Assembly (NCBI GenBank): GCA_036003885.1
Contig: DASYSA010000220.1
Span: 1 to 22,750 of the forward strand
Direction: 5' to 3'
Source of the DNA: DASYSA01 sp036003885
GTDB taxonomy: Bacteria; Acidobacteriota; Blastocatellia; UBA7656
DNA length: 22,750 nt
Under the pieces are notes generated by a model, which was given only the letters and a program-made list of their open reading frames with translations, did not search any database and was not told the origin of the DNA. Positions within the stretch are counted from its first letter, which is position 1. Each line of letters starts with the position of its first letter. Positions 1-7,566 of the stretch are shown here, piece by piece. The translations under genes were made by a program, and so were the position numbers.

Positions 1-372
1 CCCTGAGCCAACTTCATAGACGAGGTTCCGCCTTGCTGATCTACCGTCGGGCTATCCTGCACGAAGAAGAGCCGACGTGGCGCCGTCTAACATCTCGCTG
101 ACCCAATACGCGAAAAGCGCTGCGGAGTCACCTGACTGTTATGCGCAATTATTCCTCAACGCTTCTCCGCGAATCATAGTAGTTCTTAGTGTAGGAGGCA
201 TCCTCTTAGACGCGAAATGATCGTTAGCACGCGCTTCGGCTGTACAGACCAACACCATCTGGTAAAATCTCCCGTCGGCGGGCGAACCCAGTTGAGTAGT
301 GCGAGCAATCCAAAATCTAGCGTTCAAAGAAACTCCACGAAAAATCCAAGAGCGAAACCAGGTGACGTGATG
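1..372. other. Upstream region without a supported gene
   Basis: I find no convincing gene here. The plus frame starting at base 3 stays open to a TGA at 99-101 and could be the last 32 codons of a gene entering from the left, but nothing in it is recognisable. The frame of the permease stays open back to 217, but those extra codons look unlike a permease N-terminus. An AGGTGA ribosome-binding site lies at 360-365. An AGGAGG at 193-198 is too far from any start to be useful. Confidence 0.5.
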
Positions 373-2976
373 ATGGGAACTCTCTGGCAGGACTTGCGCT
401 ACGGCGCGCGAATGTTGATCAAAGCCCGGGGCTTCACTGCAATCGCCGTGTTGTCATTGGCCCTGGGTATCGGAGCGAACACCGCATTGTTCAGCGTGGT
501 GGATGTACTACTGCTCAAAATGCTGCCAGTCAAAGAGCCGGAGAGGCTGGTGCTTTTCAAATCGGTTGCCCCCCGCGAATTCAGCGCGGGCAGTTACACC
601 GGCAATTCGAACACCGACCCCGCGACGGGGATGCGCTCCATGACCTCGTTTCCGTATCAGAGTTTTCAGCGGATGCGCGAAGAGGAGAGCGCGCTCTCGG
701 ATGTCTTTGCATTCGGCAATGTAGGCTTGAACGTGAGCGCCGACGGGCACGCCGACGTCGCTAGCGGACAAGCTGTGTCAGGCAACTACTTTGCAGGTCT
801 GGGCGTGCAACCGCTGCTCGGACGCGTATTGAATGACGAAGACGACAAACCTGCCGCGGCCGCCGCCGCCGTACTTAGCTATCGATACTGGAAGCAGCGC
901 TTCGGCGGCAATCCAGCGGTCATCGACTCGCAGATCAACCTCAACAACGTCGCGTTCACGATCATTGGAGTCACGCCACCGGGCTTTGAAGGCACGATGC
1001 AAGCAGGCTCGACGCAGGATGTAACAATCGCGATCGCCTGGGAGCCGCAAGTATACGTCGATCGCGAACGATCGAACATGAACGGCGCCGGCGTCTGGTG
1101 GTTGCGCTTGATGGGCCGCTTGAAACCCGGCGCGGCGCCCGAACAGGCGCGTGCGCAATTGGAAAATGCTTTTCACCAGTCGGTAATCGACCATCGCGCA
1201 GCACGGCAAACGCAGGCTCGGGCGGCCGGAGCAACCGCGATCAGGGATTTGGATCCGCAACAGTATCCGCGCCTGTTTCTCGAACCCGGCGGACAAGGCG
1301 AAATGAATTCACGAAAGTATTATGCGCGGTCGCTGTATATGCTGCTTGGAGTCGTCGGGTTGGTGCTGTTGATTGCCTGCGCAAACGTTGCGAATCTACT
1401 GCTGTCCCGCGCGGCTGCGCGGCAAAAAGAGATCGGCATACGCCTGGCGCTTGGCGCGAGCCGCTGGCGTTTGATCCGGCAGCTGCTTACCGAAAGCGTG
1501 CTGATCGCTGCGATGGGCGGGTTGACCGGGATTCTGTTTGCGATCTGGATCAAAGACGGAGTCCTGGCCGTGAACGACTGGGGCGGGCGCGGCATGCGCG
1601 CCCTGGAACCTCAGCTCAATTTGCGCGTGCTCGGGTTCACCCTGGCGCTCTCGTTGGTGACGGGGGTTGTATTCGGCCTCGCGCCCGCGTTGCGTTCGAC
1701 GAAAGTGGATTTGACGCCGGCGCTGAAAGACAGCGCGCGCAGTTCGAGTTCCGCGTCACGTTCGCTGTTGAGCAGAGGCCTGGTTGTCTTTCAAGTCGCC
1801 CTCTCGTTATTGCTGCTGGTCGGCGCCGGTCTGTTCCTGCGAACGCTGCTGAATCTGCAGCGGGTCGAGCCAGGCTTCAACGCGCAGAATCTTTTGTTGT
1901 TCGGTGTCCAGCCGGCACTGATCGGTTACAAGGACGAGAAGCTGTCGGATCTTTATCAACAGATGACCGAACGCCTGGAAGCCGTGCCTGGCGTGCAAGC
2001 GGTCACCTTCTCGCGCACGGCCCTGCTGTCACAGAGCAGTAGTTCGCGCGACCTCTTTTTGCGCAGCGCCTTGAATGTCCCGCCGGACTCCGAGGGGCGG
2101 ATCAAATCGAGCGGTGAGGTATACATCCACCAGGTGCGCGAGAACTTCCTCGAGGCGATGGGGATTCAGCTTCTTGCCGGACGTGCGCTGAGGGCGGAAG
2201 ATGATGCCCGCGCTCCAAGAGTTGTAGTCGTCAACCAGACTTTCGCAAACAAGTATTTCCCTGATGAAAGCCCGGTCGGGAAGCGCTTCACCTTCGACCC
2301 TACCAAACCCGACCAGGTCGAGATCATCGGACTCGCCCAGGACGCGAAGTACGCCCGCCAGCGTGACGAGATCCCGCCGACGGCTTATGCATCCTGGCGA
2401 CAGGAGATTCGTTCAATGGGCGGCGTAACTTTCGAGGTGCGGACCGCCGGCGACCCTGGGGTCGCCATCGCCGCCGTCCGCCAGGCTGTCGCCGAAATCG
2501 ACGGCAACTTGCCGCTCAACAACGTCAAGACTCAAATCGAACAGGCCGACGAGACACTGCGGATGGAACGGCTCTTCGCCAAACTGCTGACGCTCTTCGC
2601 AGCGCTCGCGCAACAACTCGCCGCGATAGGCCTGTTCGGCGTTATGGCGTACGCCGTTTCGCAACGCACACGCGAAATCGGCATTCGCATGGCGCTGGGG
2701 GCCGATCGCCGCGATGTGCTGAAGATGATTTTGCGGCAGGGGATGACCCTCGCCATGCTCGGCGTTGTTCTTGGGCTCGCGGTCGCATACGTACTGACGA
2801 AATATCTGGAGAGCGCGCTGGATTTGAAGAGCATGCTTTACGGAGTGACGGTGAGCGACCCGCTGACTTACGGCGTGATTGCCGTGGGCTTGACGCTGGT
2901 GGCGCTGGCGGCTTGTTACGTTCCGGCGCGCCGGGCGACAAAAGTCGATCCGATGATTGCGCTGCGATATGAATGA
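373..2976 (+). CDS. ADOP-family permease (MacB-FtsX duplicated orphan permease)
   Basis: This is a predicted inner-membrane permease of about 867 residues, the usual size for acidobacterial duplicated orphan permeases. It opens with the family signature WQDLRYGARML, then a first membrane segment (about residues 22-45, with ALGIGANTALFS), a MacB-like periplasmic domain, three FtsX membrane segments (about 320-343, 373-394, 418-438), another segment near 469-490, a second periplasmic domain and a C-terminal FtsX block. The cytoplasmic motif EIGIRLALGA is repeated as EIGIRMALGA, showing the internal duplication. I chose ATG 373 because AGGTGA at 360-365 sits 7 bases upstream; ATG 370 is possible, while 217 would add an unlikely extension. 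No ATPase gene is adjacent, which is normal for this family; the substrate is unknown. Two glutamines (codons 2611-2616) fall inside a C-terminal membrane helix where aliphatic residues are usual. Confidence 0.93.
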   Translation: MGTLWQDLRYGARMLIKARGFTAIAVLSLALGIGANTALFSVVDVLLLKMLPVKEPERLVLFKSVAPREFSAGSYTGNSNTDPATGMRSMTSFPYQSFQRMREEESALSDVFAFGNVGLNVSADGHADVASGQAVSGNYFAGLGVQPLLGRVLNDEDDKPAAAAAAVLSYRYWKQRFGGNPAVIDSQINLNNVAFTIIGVTPPGFEGTMQAGSTQDVTIAIAWEPQVYVDRERSNMNGAGVWWLRLMGRLKPGAAPEQARAQLENAFHQSVIDHRAARQTQARAAGATAIRDLDPQQYPRLFLEPGGQGEMNSRKYYARSLYMLLGVVGLVLLIACANVANLLLSRAAARQKEIGIRLALGASRWRLIRQLLTESVLIAAMGGLTGILFAIWIKDGVLAVNDWGGRGMRALEPQLNLRVLGFTLALSLVTGVVFGLAPALRSTKVDLTPALKDSARSSSSASRSLLSRGLVVFQVALSLLLLVGAGLFLRTLLNLQRVEPGFNAQNLLLFGVQPALIGYKDEKLSDLYQQMTERLEAVPGVQAVTFSRTALLSQSSSSRDLFLRSALNVPPDSEGRIKSSGEVYIHQVRENFLEAMGIQLLAGRALRAEDDARAPRVVVVNQTFANKYFPDESPVGKRFTFDPTKPDQVEIIGLAQDAKYARQRDEIPPTAYASWRQEIRSMGGVTFEVRTAGDPGVAIAAVRQAVAEIDGNLPLNNVKTQIEQADETLRMERLFAKLLTLFAALAQQLAAIGLFGVMAYAVSQRTREIGIRMALGADRRDVLKMILRQGMTLAMLGVVLGLAVAYVLTKYLESALDLKSMLYGVTVSDPLTYGVIAVGLTLVALAACYVPARRATKVDPMIALRYE

Positions 2977-3276
2977 TCCTGCAGAAGCGGACATGCGACT
3001 ACCTCATTGAGACCCTCGTGAAACTTTTACCTTCTTAACTGGAAGAGCATCCCTTTCTCAGAATCGTCTTGCCCAGAAATGCCTTTGGTTGCCCTGGAGA
3101 GTCCTCGGTGTGCGCTCCAAACCCACGGACATCCTATCCGAGAAAACAGCTCGCAGACTCGTACAGACTCACTCTGGATCAGATCCTTCAGGTAGGGTTC
3201 GACGCAAAGGTTTCCACTTCCCATAAAATGTTTGAATAATCCATCGACGGCAGGGATACGTTAACGTAAGAGATCA
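2977..3276. other. 300-bp spacer ahead of the sigma-factor gene
   Basis: No gene is supported here. There is no clear terminator after the permease. A weak promoter candidate for the sigma gene is TTCCAC (3212-3217) with AATAAT (3235-3240) at 17-base spacing. A short palindrome GGATC-A-GATCC lies at 3176-3186. The strongest element is the palindrome at 3257-3268, listed separately. Confidence 0.4.
3257..3268. promoter_or_regulatory. 12-bp perfect palindrome before the sigma gene
   Basis: TACGTTAACGTA is a perfect palindrome ending 8 bases before the sigma-factor ATG. Its symmetry and place suggest an operator or a site affecting translation start, but 12-bp palindromes also arise by chance. 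The binding protein is unknown. Confidence 0.3.
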
Positions 3277-3819
3277 ATGATGGATGATCAAGCGGCGATT
3301 GAAAGATGCAGAGCGGGAGACAAGGAGGCATTCCGACATGTCGTCGAACACTACCAGGCCGAAGCCATCGGCCATGCCATCGCCATCCTCGGCAACCGCG
3401 AAGACGCCATGGACGCCGTTCAAGAAGCATTCATCGATACTTTTCAGGCACTCGACCGGATCGATCTCACGAGGCGGTTCTATCCGTGGTTCTACGTCGT
3501 TCTTCGAAACCGTTGTTATAAGCTGGCCGCGGTGCGAAAGAAACGAGAGATGAGCAGATCGTATGATTTGGAGATCGTGGCACCGACACCAGGCATCCGG
3601 CCTGAGGACGCGATTGTACTAGAGCAGGCGATGCTTGAATTACCGATGCAGGACAGGGAACTAATCACCTTAAGACATTTAGATGGGCTCTCATACGAAG
3701 AGCTGGCGGAGAGGCTGGAAGTCCCGCAAGGAACGGTCATGAGCCGGCTTTACTATGCGCGCAAGAGATTGCGAGAGAAGCTGGCGCGCCATTCGTTCAC
3801 AGGATTTTCTGAGGGTTGA
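3277..3819 (+). CDS. ECF-type RNA polymerase sigma-70 family sigma factor
   Basis: A 180-residue sigma factor, the normal length for the extracytoplasmic-function (ECF) group, which redirects RNA polymerase to stress or envelope genes. Region 2 covers about residues 15-85 and includes DAVQEAFIDTFQALDR, followed by FYPWFYVVLRNRCYK, which resembles the core-binding and -10-recognition helices. Region 4 covers about 118-168, with RELITLRHLDGLSYEELAE and then GTVMSRLYYARKRLREKL, the -35-binding helix-turn-helix. The anti-sigma gene starts 3 bases after the stop, the usual layout of a sigma/anti-sigma pair. The protein begins with two methionines; 3280 is an alternative start. The Shine-Dalgarno sequence is weak (AAGAGA at 3268-3273). 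I cannot tell which signal it responds to. Confidence 0.93.
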   Translation: MMDDQAAIERCRAGDKEAFRHVVEHYQAEAIGHAIAILGNREDAMDAVQEAFIDTFQALDRIDLTRRFYPWFYVVLRNRCYKLAAVRKKREMSRSYDLEIVAPTPGIRPEDAIVLEQAMLELPMQDRELITLRHLDGLSYEELAERLEVPQGTVMSRLYYARKRLREKLARHSFTGFSEG

Positions 3820-3822
3820 ACT

Positions 3823-4260
3823 ATGACCAAACTGAATTGCGAATCTGTATGCATCGCAGCGATGGCGACAGCAGACGGCTATGTCTCCGAGATGTCGTCT
3901 GATCAAGTCGAGGCGCATCTCGCAGACTGCTCCGACTGCCGTCGGGAGGTTGGGCAAATGCGGGCGCTTTCCAGCTTGCTAGACGCGCAAGAGCGGCGGC
4001 AGCGGCCTGAGGATGTTTGGAAGCTCGTCGAACTGCGACTGGCTGATCGTTCACCTGCGCGGCGTACTTCCCACGCCTGGCATCCATTCTTGCTCCTCGG
4101 TGTATTACTGGTCGGCTACCGAATCGTGGAGATGGTACCGGAGCGCGACTTCGGCTTCATGTTCAAACTTGTGCCCTTACTCTTTGTGATCGCAGCCTTC
4201 CGTTATCTCAGAGAGAACCCGTTCAAGATCGATTCCGAACTCAGGCTCGAAGGAGAGTGA
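3823..4260 (+). CDS. Membrane anti-sigma factor with zinc-finger motif
   Basis: A 145-residue protein that probably holds the preceding sigma factor inactive at the membrane. Its N-terminal domain carries H32-x3-C36-x2-C39, the zinc-binding anti-sigma (ZAS) motif, with further cysteines at 6 and 10. Two hydrophobic segments follow (about 88-104 and 113-128), so the short C-terminal tail may be cytoplasmic. This differs from the single-span layout with a large periplasmic sensor, and suggests sensing within the membrane or through partners. The gene starts 3 bases after the sigma stop with GAGGG at 3811-3815 as ribosome-binding site, so the two are co-expressed. The family call rests on the ZAS motif and position; the sensed signal is unknown. 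Confidence 0.85.
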   Translation: MTKLNCESVCIAAMATADGYVSEMSSDQVEAHLADCSDCRREVGQMRALSSLLDAQERRQRPEDVWKLVELRLADRSPARRTSHAWHPFLLLGVLLVGYRIVEMVPERDFGFMFKLVPLLFVIAAFRYLRENPFKIDSELRLEGE

Positions 4261-4264
4261 CAAG

Positions 4265-4585
4265 ATGAGTGAGAGTAACAAAGAGAGTCAGGCGCACATC
4301 GTGCTGGGACAGAAATATGCCTATGCAACCATCTCTCTAATTCTGGGCATTGCCTGCTTCATTAATCTCGCTGGGATGGAGAAAGCGGTATTGGCTGTGA
4401 TCTTCGCTCGGCTGGCGCTCAAATCCTCACCCGCCCCAGCGCTCACGGCCCGCCGGATATGGGCGCAGACGGGGCTCGTACTGGGAATAGCAGTGCTGCT
4501 TGTGGTCCCGACGATAATCATTCTTAACCTTGATCGGTTGCGCGTGATCGTTGAAGCCTTAATGAAATTAGGCAATGGGAAATGA
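4265..4585 (+). CDS. Small two-span membrane protein, DUF4190-like
   Basis: A 106-residue protein with two hydrophobic segments, about 19-50 and 68-88, split by a polar stretch rich in Ala, Pro and Arg. The pattern LILGIACFINL, then IFARLALK, then GLVLGIAVLLV matches the general layout of DUF4190 membrane proteins, whose function is unknown. A strong AGGAG (4251-4255), inside the end of the anti-sigma gene, sits 9 bases before the ATG, so it belongs to the same transcription unit. It may be part of the sigma system's membrane module or a cargo gene of that regulon. The family label comes from pattern memory and is moderate; membrane location is firm. Confidence 0.72.
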   Translation: MSESNKESQAHIVLGQKYAYATISLILGIACFINLAGMEKAVLAVIFARLALKSSPAPALTARRIWAQTGLVLGIAVLLVVPTIIILNLDRLRVIVEALMKLGNGK

Positions 4586-4649
4586 CATCCAACGCGCAAC
4601 TGTGGATGAAGACCATGTCTGATGAGGTTGAACTCCAAGAGTAAAAACA

Positions 4650-5711
4650 ATGAACAAACATTCTTTTCTTCTTGCTCTCGCGATTCTAATCACGTTAACC
4701 GTTATGAGCATTTCCAGCGCTCAATCTACACTTCAAAATGGCTCACCGGGCACACACGCTGCGGAGACGACTTTCATCGCCGAACCGATCACCGTTGTGA
4801 CTCCAACCGGGACATTGTACGGCACGCTTGAATTGCCGCATTCGCGTTCGCCGGTACCCGTCGTCTTGATCATTGCTGGTTCAGGGCCAACCGACCGCAA
4901 CGGAAACTCCCCCCTGCTAAAGGGCGCTAACAACAGCCTCAAACTGCTGGCAGAGGGCCTGGCAGCTCAGGGCATCGCTTCAGTGCGTTATGACAAGCGC
5001 GGAATCGGTGAGACCGGAAAGGCAATGCTGCTGGCTGCTGAAAAGGCGAAGACGATCCTCCGCGAGGAAGATCTCAGCTTTGAGACCTATATTGATGACG
5101 CGGTCTGGTGGGGCAAACAGCTACGTGCTGATCGTCGTTTCTCATCATTGACGGTACTCGGTCACAGTGAAGGTTCTTTAATCGGCATGGTTGCCGCTCA
5201 GAGAGTGGGTCCACGTGCATATGTGTCCCTCGCCGGCGCAGGTCGTCCTCTTCAACAAATCATCCTGGAGCAAGTTAAATCGCGTTTGCCACCCGATTTG
5301 CTGAAGGCGACCGAAGATATTCTCGAGCAGCTTGCAGCAGGCAAGAGAGTCGAATCCGTGCCATCGGCATTGAACGTCCTATTTCGTCAGAGCGTCCAGC
5401 CGTATCTGATCTCATGGCTTCGTTACGATCCGGTAAAGGAGATTGCCAAATTGCATATCTCCGTGCTGATTGTACAGGGTACGACCGATGTACAAGCCAG
5501 TTTGCGAGATGCAAAGGCTCTCACGGGCGGCAACTCCGCGGCAACCTTATTATTGATTGACGGAATGAATCACGTGCTCAAGACAGTGCCCAATGAACCG
5601 GACAAACAAACATCCTCGTACAGTGACCCCACACTACCTGTTTCCCCCGGTCTCATCAGCGGGATCAGTCGATTCGTAAACGAGGCAAAAGGGCAAACTC
5701 CTTTACGTTGA
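4650..5711 (+). CDS. Secreted alpha/beta hydrolase, EstD-like esterase
   Basis: A 353-residue exported serine hydrolase. Residues 1-25 form a signal peptide (Lys near the start, a hydrophobic core, then SSAQS). The hydrolase fold shows IIAGSGPTDRNGNSPLL near 74-90, the oxyanion-region signature of EstD-like esterases, and VRYDKRGIGETGK at 112-124. The nucleophile elbow GHSEGS puts the catalytic serine at 173, with likely acid D280 (IVQGTTD) and histidine H308 (DGMNH). The triad is complete. These enzymes cleave carboxylic esters; the natural substrate cannot be read from sequence. It lies 64 bases after the DUF4190-like gene on the same strand with no terminator between, so it may be the last gene of the sigma-factor unit. 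The 186-bp spacer to the converging transporter gene holds nothing convincing. Confidence 0.9.
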   Translation: MNKHSFLLALAILITLTVMSISSAQSTLQNGSPGTHAAETTFIAEPITVVTPTGTLYGTLELPHSRSPVPVVLIIAGSGPTDRNGNSPLLKGANNSLKLLAEGLAAQGIASVRYDKRGIGETGKAMLLAAEKAKTILREEDLSFETYIDDAVWWGKQLRADRRFSSLTVLGHSEGSLIGMVAAQRVGPRAYVSLAGAGRPLQQIILEQVKSRLPPDLLKATEDILEQLAAGKRVESVPSALNVLFRQSVQPYLISWLRYDPVKEIAKLHISVLIVQGTTDVQASLRDAKALTGGNSAATLLLIDGMNHVLKTVPNEPDKQTSSYSDPTLPVSPGLISGISRFVNEAKGQTPLR

Positions 5712-5897
5712 ATTCTGTCATCAGGCTTCTCCCTGAGATTATTCATGGATCGCGCTCCTGGATTTGGTTTGTAACCAGGTGGCAAGATGAGTGTCGGGGA
5801 GTGAGGAAAGATGAAGTTGCAACAAGCAACACAAAGACCAGTAAGACGCGACCAACCGAGCGGCGCAATTTCGACATCGCCAGGACGCGCTATCTCG

Positions 5898-7322
5898 TCA
5901 CTCAGTCAGGCCACTGCTTGGCACAGGCTGAACTGCTTCAGGCACAGTCAACAGTTCGTGCTCGTCGGCTGCGATCACCGCACCAGGCGAGGTCCGCTCG
6001 GCGACGTCGCGCACACGTGCAACGAGCGCCGCAGCTACAAGCAGGCTAGCACCCCCGAGCATCACGACGTAAAGCGGATTGTTGTCGAAGACGTGCCTGA
6101 CGAGCGGCTGAAACGTGAGGGACGCCACGATCTCGGGAATGACGATGAAGAAGTTGAAGATGCCCATGTAGACGCCCATTCGCGCGGGCGGCAAAGCTCC
6201 AGACAGAATTGCATAAGGCATCGACAGAATGGAGGCCCATGCGATGCCTACGCCGACCATCGTCAGCAGCAGCAGGTACTGATTGTGAATCAAGTAGGTC
6301 GATAGCAGGCCGACACCTCCGCAGACCAGGGAGATTGCGTGAACTGTTTTTCGACTCGTGGCGGCGGCGATCTTCGGCAACAGGAATGCGATGACGAAAC
6401 AGACAATCGAATACGCTGCGAAGCAGATACCGCCCCACTCGCCGCCTTCCGCGAAGCGCGCAGAGCTTGCGTCGCTCGCGCCGAAGACGTGCCGCGAAGT
6501 CATTAAGCCGAAGAACATCCACATACAAAAAAGCCCTAACCAGGTGAATATCTGAACCACCGCAAGCTGCTTCATTGTCTGCGGCATCTCACGCAAGGCA
6601 CCGGCAATCTCTCTCAACAATTCGCGCACTACATTAATCAGCTTTCTCAAAATACCGCCCGTGCCGCGCGTCTCTGCCTGCTTGCGGCGAAACTCCTCGA
6701 GGTTTTCAGGCGGGTACTCTTTGGATGTGATTACAGTCCACAATACACAAAAGACAAAAGCCGCCGCCCCGATCTTGAACGAATATTGAACCGTGAGAGG
6801 AATGCCGCTCGCCGTTCTTCCGGTCACGCCGAGCTGTCGAAAGCAATACGGCAACCCGTTGGCGAGGGTCGCGCCGATGCCGATGAAGAAACTCTGCATC
6901 ACAAATCCGATCGTGCGCTGGTCCACGTTCAGCTTGTCTGCTACGAAAGCGCGAAAGGGCTCCATGCTGATGTTGATACTCGCATCCAGAATCCATAGCA
7001 GGCTTGCTGCGATCCACAACGCAGTTGAATCGGGCATAAAGAACAGAGCCACGCTCGACAGAATTGCACCAGTGAGAAAGTAGGGTCGGCGACGACCTAA
7101 TCGATTCCAGGTCCGGTCGCTCATCGACCCAATGATCGGCTGGACGATCAAGCCCGTCATTGGCCCTGCGAGCCAGAGAATTGGAATGCGGTCAGGGTCG
7201 GCGCCGAGATATGTGTAGATCGCGCTCATGTTGGCGAGTTGCAGACCCCAGCCAAACTGGATTCCCAGAAACCCAAAGCTCATATTCCAGATTTGCCAGA
7301 AGCTCAATCGGGGTTTTTGCAT
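5898..7322 (-). CDS. MFS sugar transporter, SLC45-like
   Basis: A 474-residue inner-membrane carrier with about 12 hydrophobic segments. The loop after the second segment reads GSMSDRTWNRLGRRRP (65-80), the form of the MFS signature loop seen in SLC45-type sucrose and maltose transporters. A long charged central loop (around PPENLEEFRRKQAETR) separates the two halves, as expected for MFS. I chose ATG 7322 because AAGGAG (complement of 7328-7333) lies 6 bases upstream; starts at 7355 and 7439 would add non-membrane sequence. It is divergent from a secreted glycosidase gene, which supports uptake of the glucosyl products (maltose, sucrose or similar), probably with protons. The exact sugar is not determined. 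The C-terminal tail of about 35 residues is hydrophilic. Confidence 0.88.
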   Translation of the reverse strand: MQKPRLSFWQIWNMSFGFLGIQFGWGLQLANMSAIYTYLGADPDRIPILWLAGPMTGLIVQPIIGSMSDRTWNRLGRRRPYFLTGAILSSVALFFMPDSTALWIAASLLWILDASINISMEPFRAFVADKLNVDQRTIGFVMQSFFIGIGATLANGLPYCFRQLGVTGRTASGIPLTVQYSFKIGAAAFVFCVLWTVITSKEYPPENLEEFRRKQAETRGTGGILRKLINVVRELLREIAGALREMPQTMKQLAVVQIFTWLGLFCMWMFFGLMTSRHVFGASDASSARFAEGGEWGGICFAAYSIVCFVIAFLLPKIAAATSRKTVHAISLVCGGVGLLSTYLIHNQYLLLLTMVGVGIAWASILSMPYAILSGALPPARMGVYMGIFNFFIVIPEIVASLTFQPLVRHVFDNNPLYVVMLGGASLLVAAALVARVRDVAERTSPGAVIAADEHELLTVPEAVQPVPSSGLTE

Positions 7323-7496
7323 GGTCGGCTCCTTACTCGTGTGTCGAGAGTTCATCGCCGAACGAGAATGCCCGCGCCCTGGCGGGGGGAAGCTCACCTT
7401 GAGCTTGCCGGATTCCACGAGCACATCTCCATCGCTCACCGATTGATATCACATCGCGCTTCGATTCCTCAATACGCCTCTCGGTCAACCGGCAGC

Positions 7497-7543
7497 TTGA
7501 AGCCAGGGGTCAGCCCTAATAGAATTCAGGCTCAACGCTGAAT
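7497..7543 (+). promoter_or_regulatory. Candidate promoter and operator of the glycosidase gene
   Basis: TTGAAG (7497-7502), a 17-base spacer and TAGAAT (7520-7525) form a fair sigma-70-type promoter in the divergent spacer, giving a leader of about 35 bases. ATTCAG (7524-7529) and CTGAAT (7538-7543) form an inverted repeat over the predicted transcription start, a plausible operator. This is pattern-based only. Confidence 0.35.
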
Positions 7544-7566
7544 CAATCTAGAGTCGGGGGGTCGAT

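Noticed and set aside
3..101. Open frame at the left edge as the end of an upstream gene
   Set aside because: Only 32 codons are visible, with no recognisable motif and no supporting spacing.
1098..2042. A 314-codon open frame inside the permease gene
   Set aside because: It is an alternate frame of a GC-rich gene; its product is Arg- and Ala-rich with no domain, while the overlapping frame gives a full ADOP permease.
5733..5785. CCTGG/CCAGG and TGGTT/AACCA small hairpins as a terminator between converging genes
   Set aside because: The stems are about 5 bp with no T-tract, which is too weak to call.
5708..6305. Plus-strand open frames after the hydrolase gene
   Set aside because: They mostly lie antisense to the MFS transporter, have low-complexity charged products and no ribosome-binding site.
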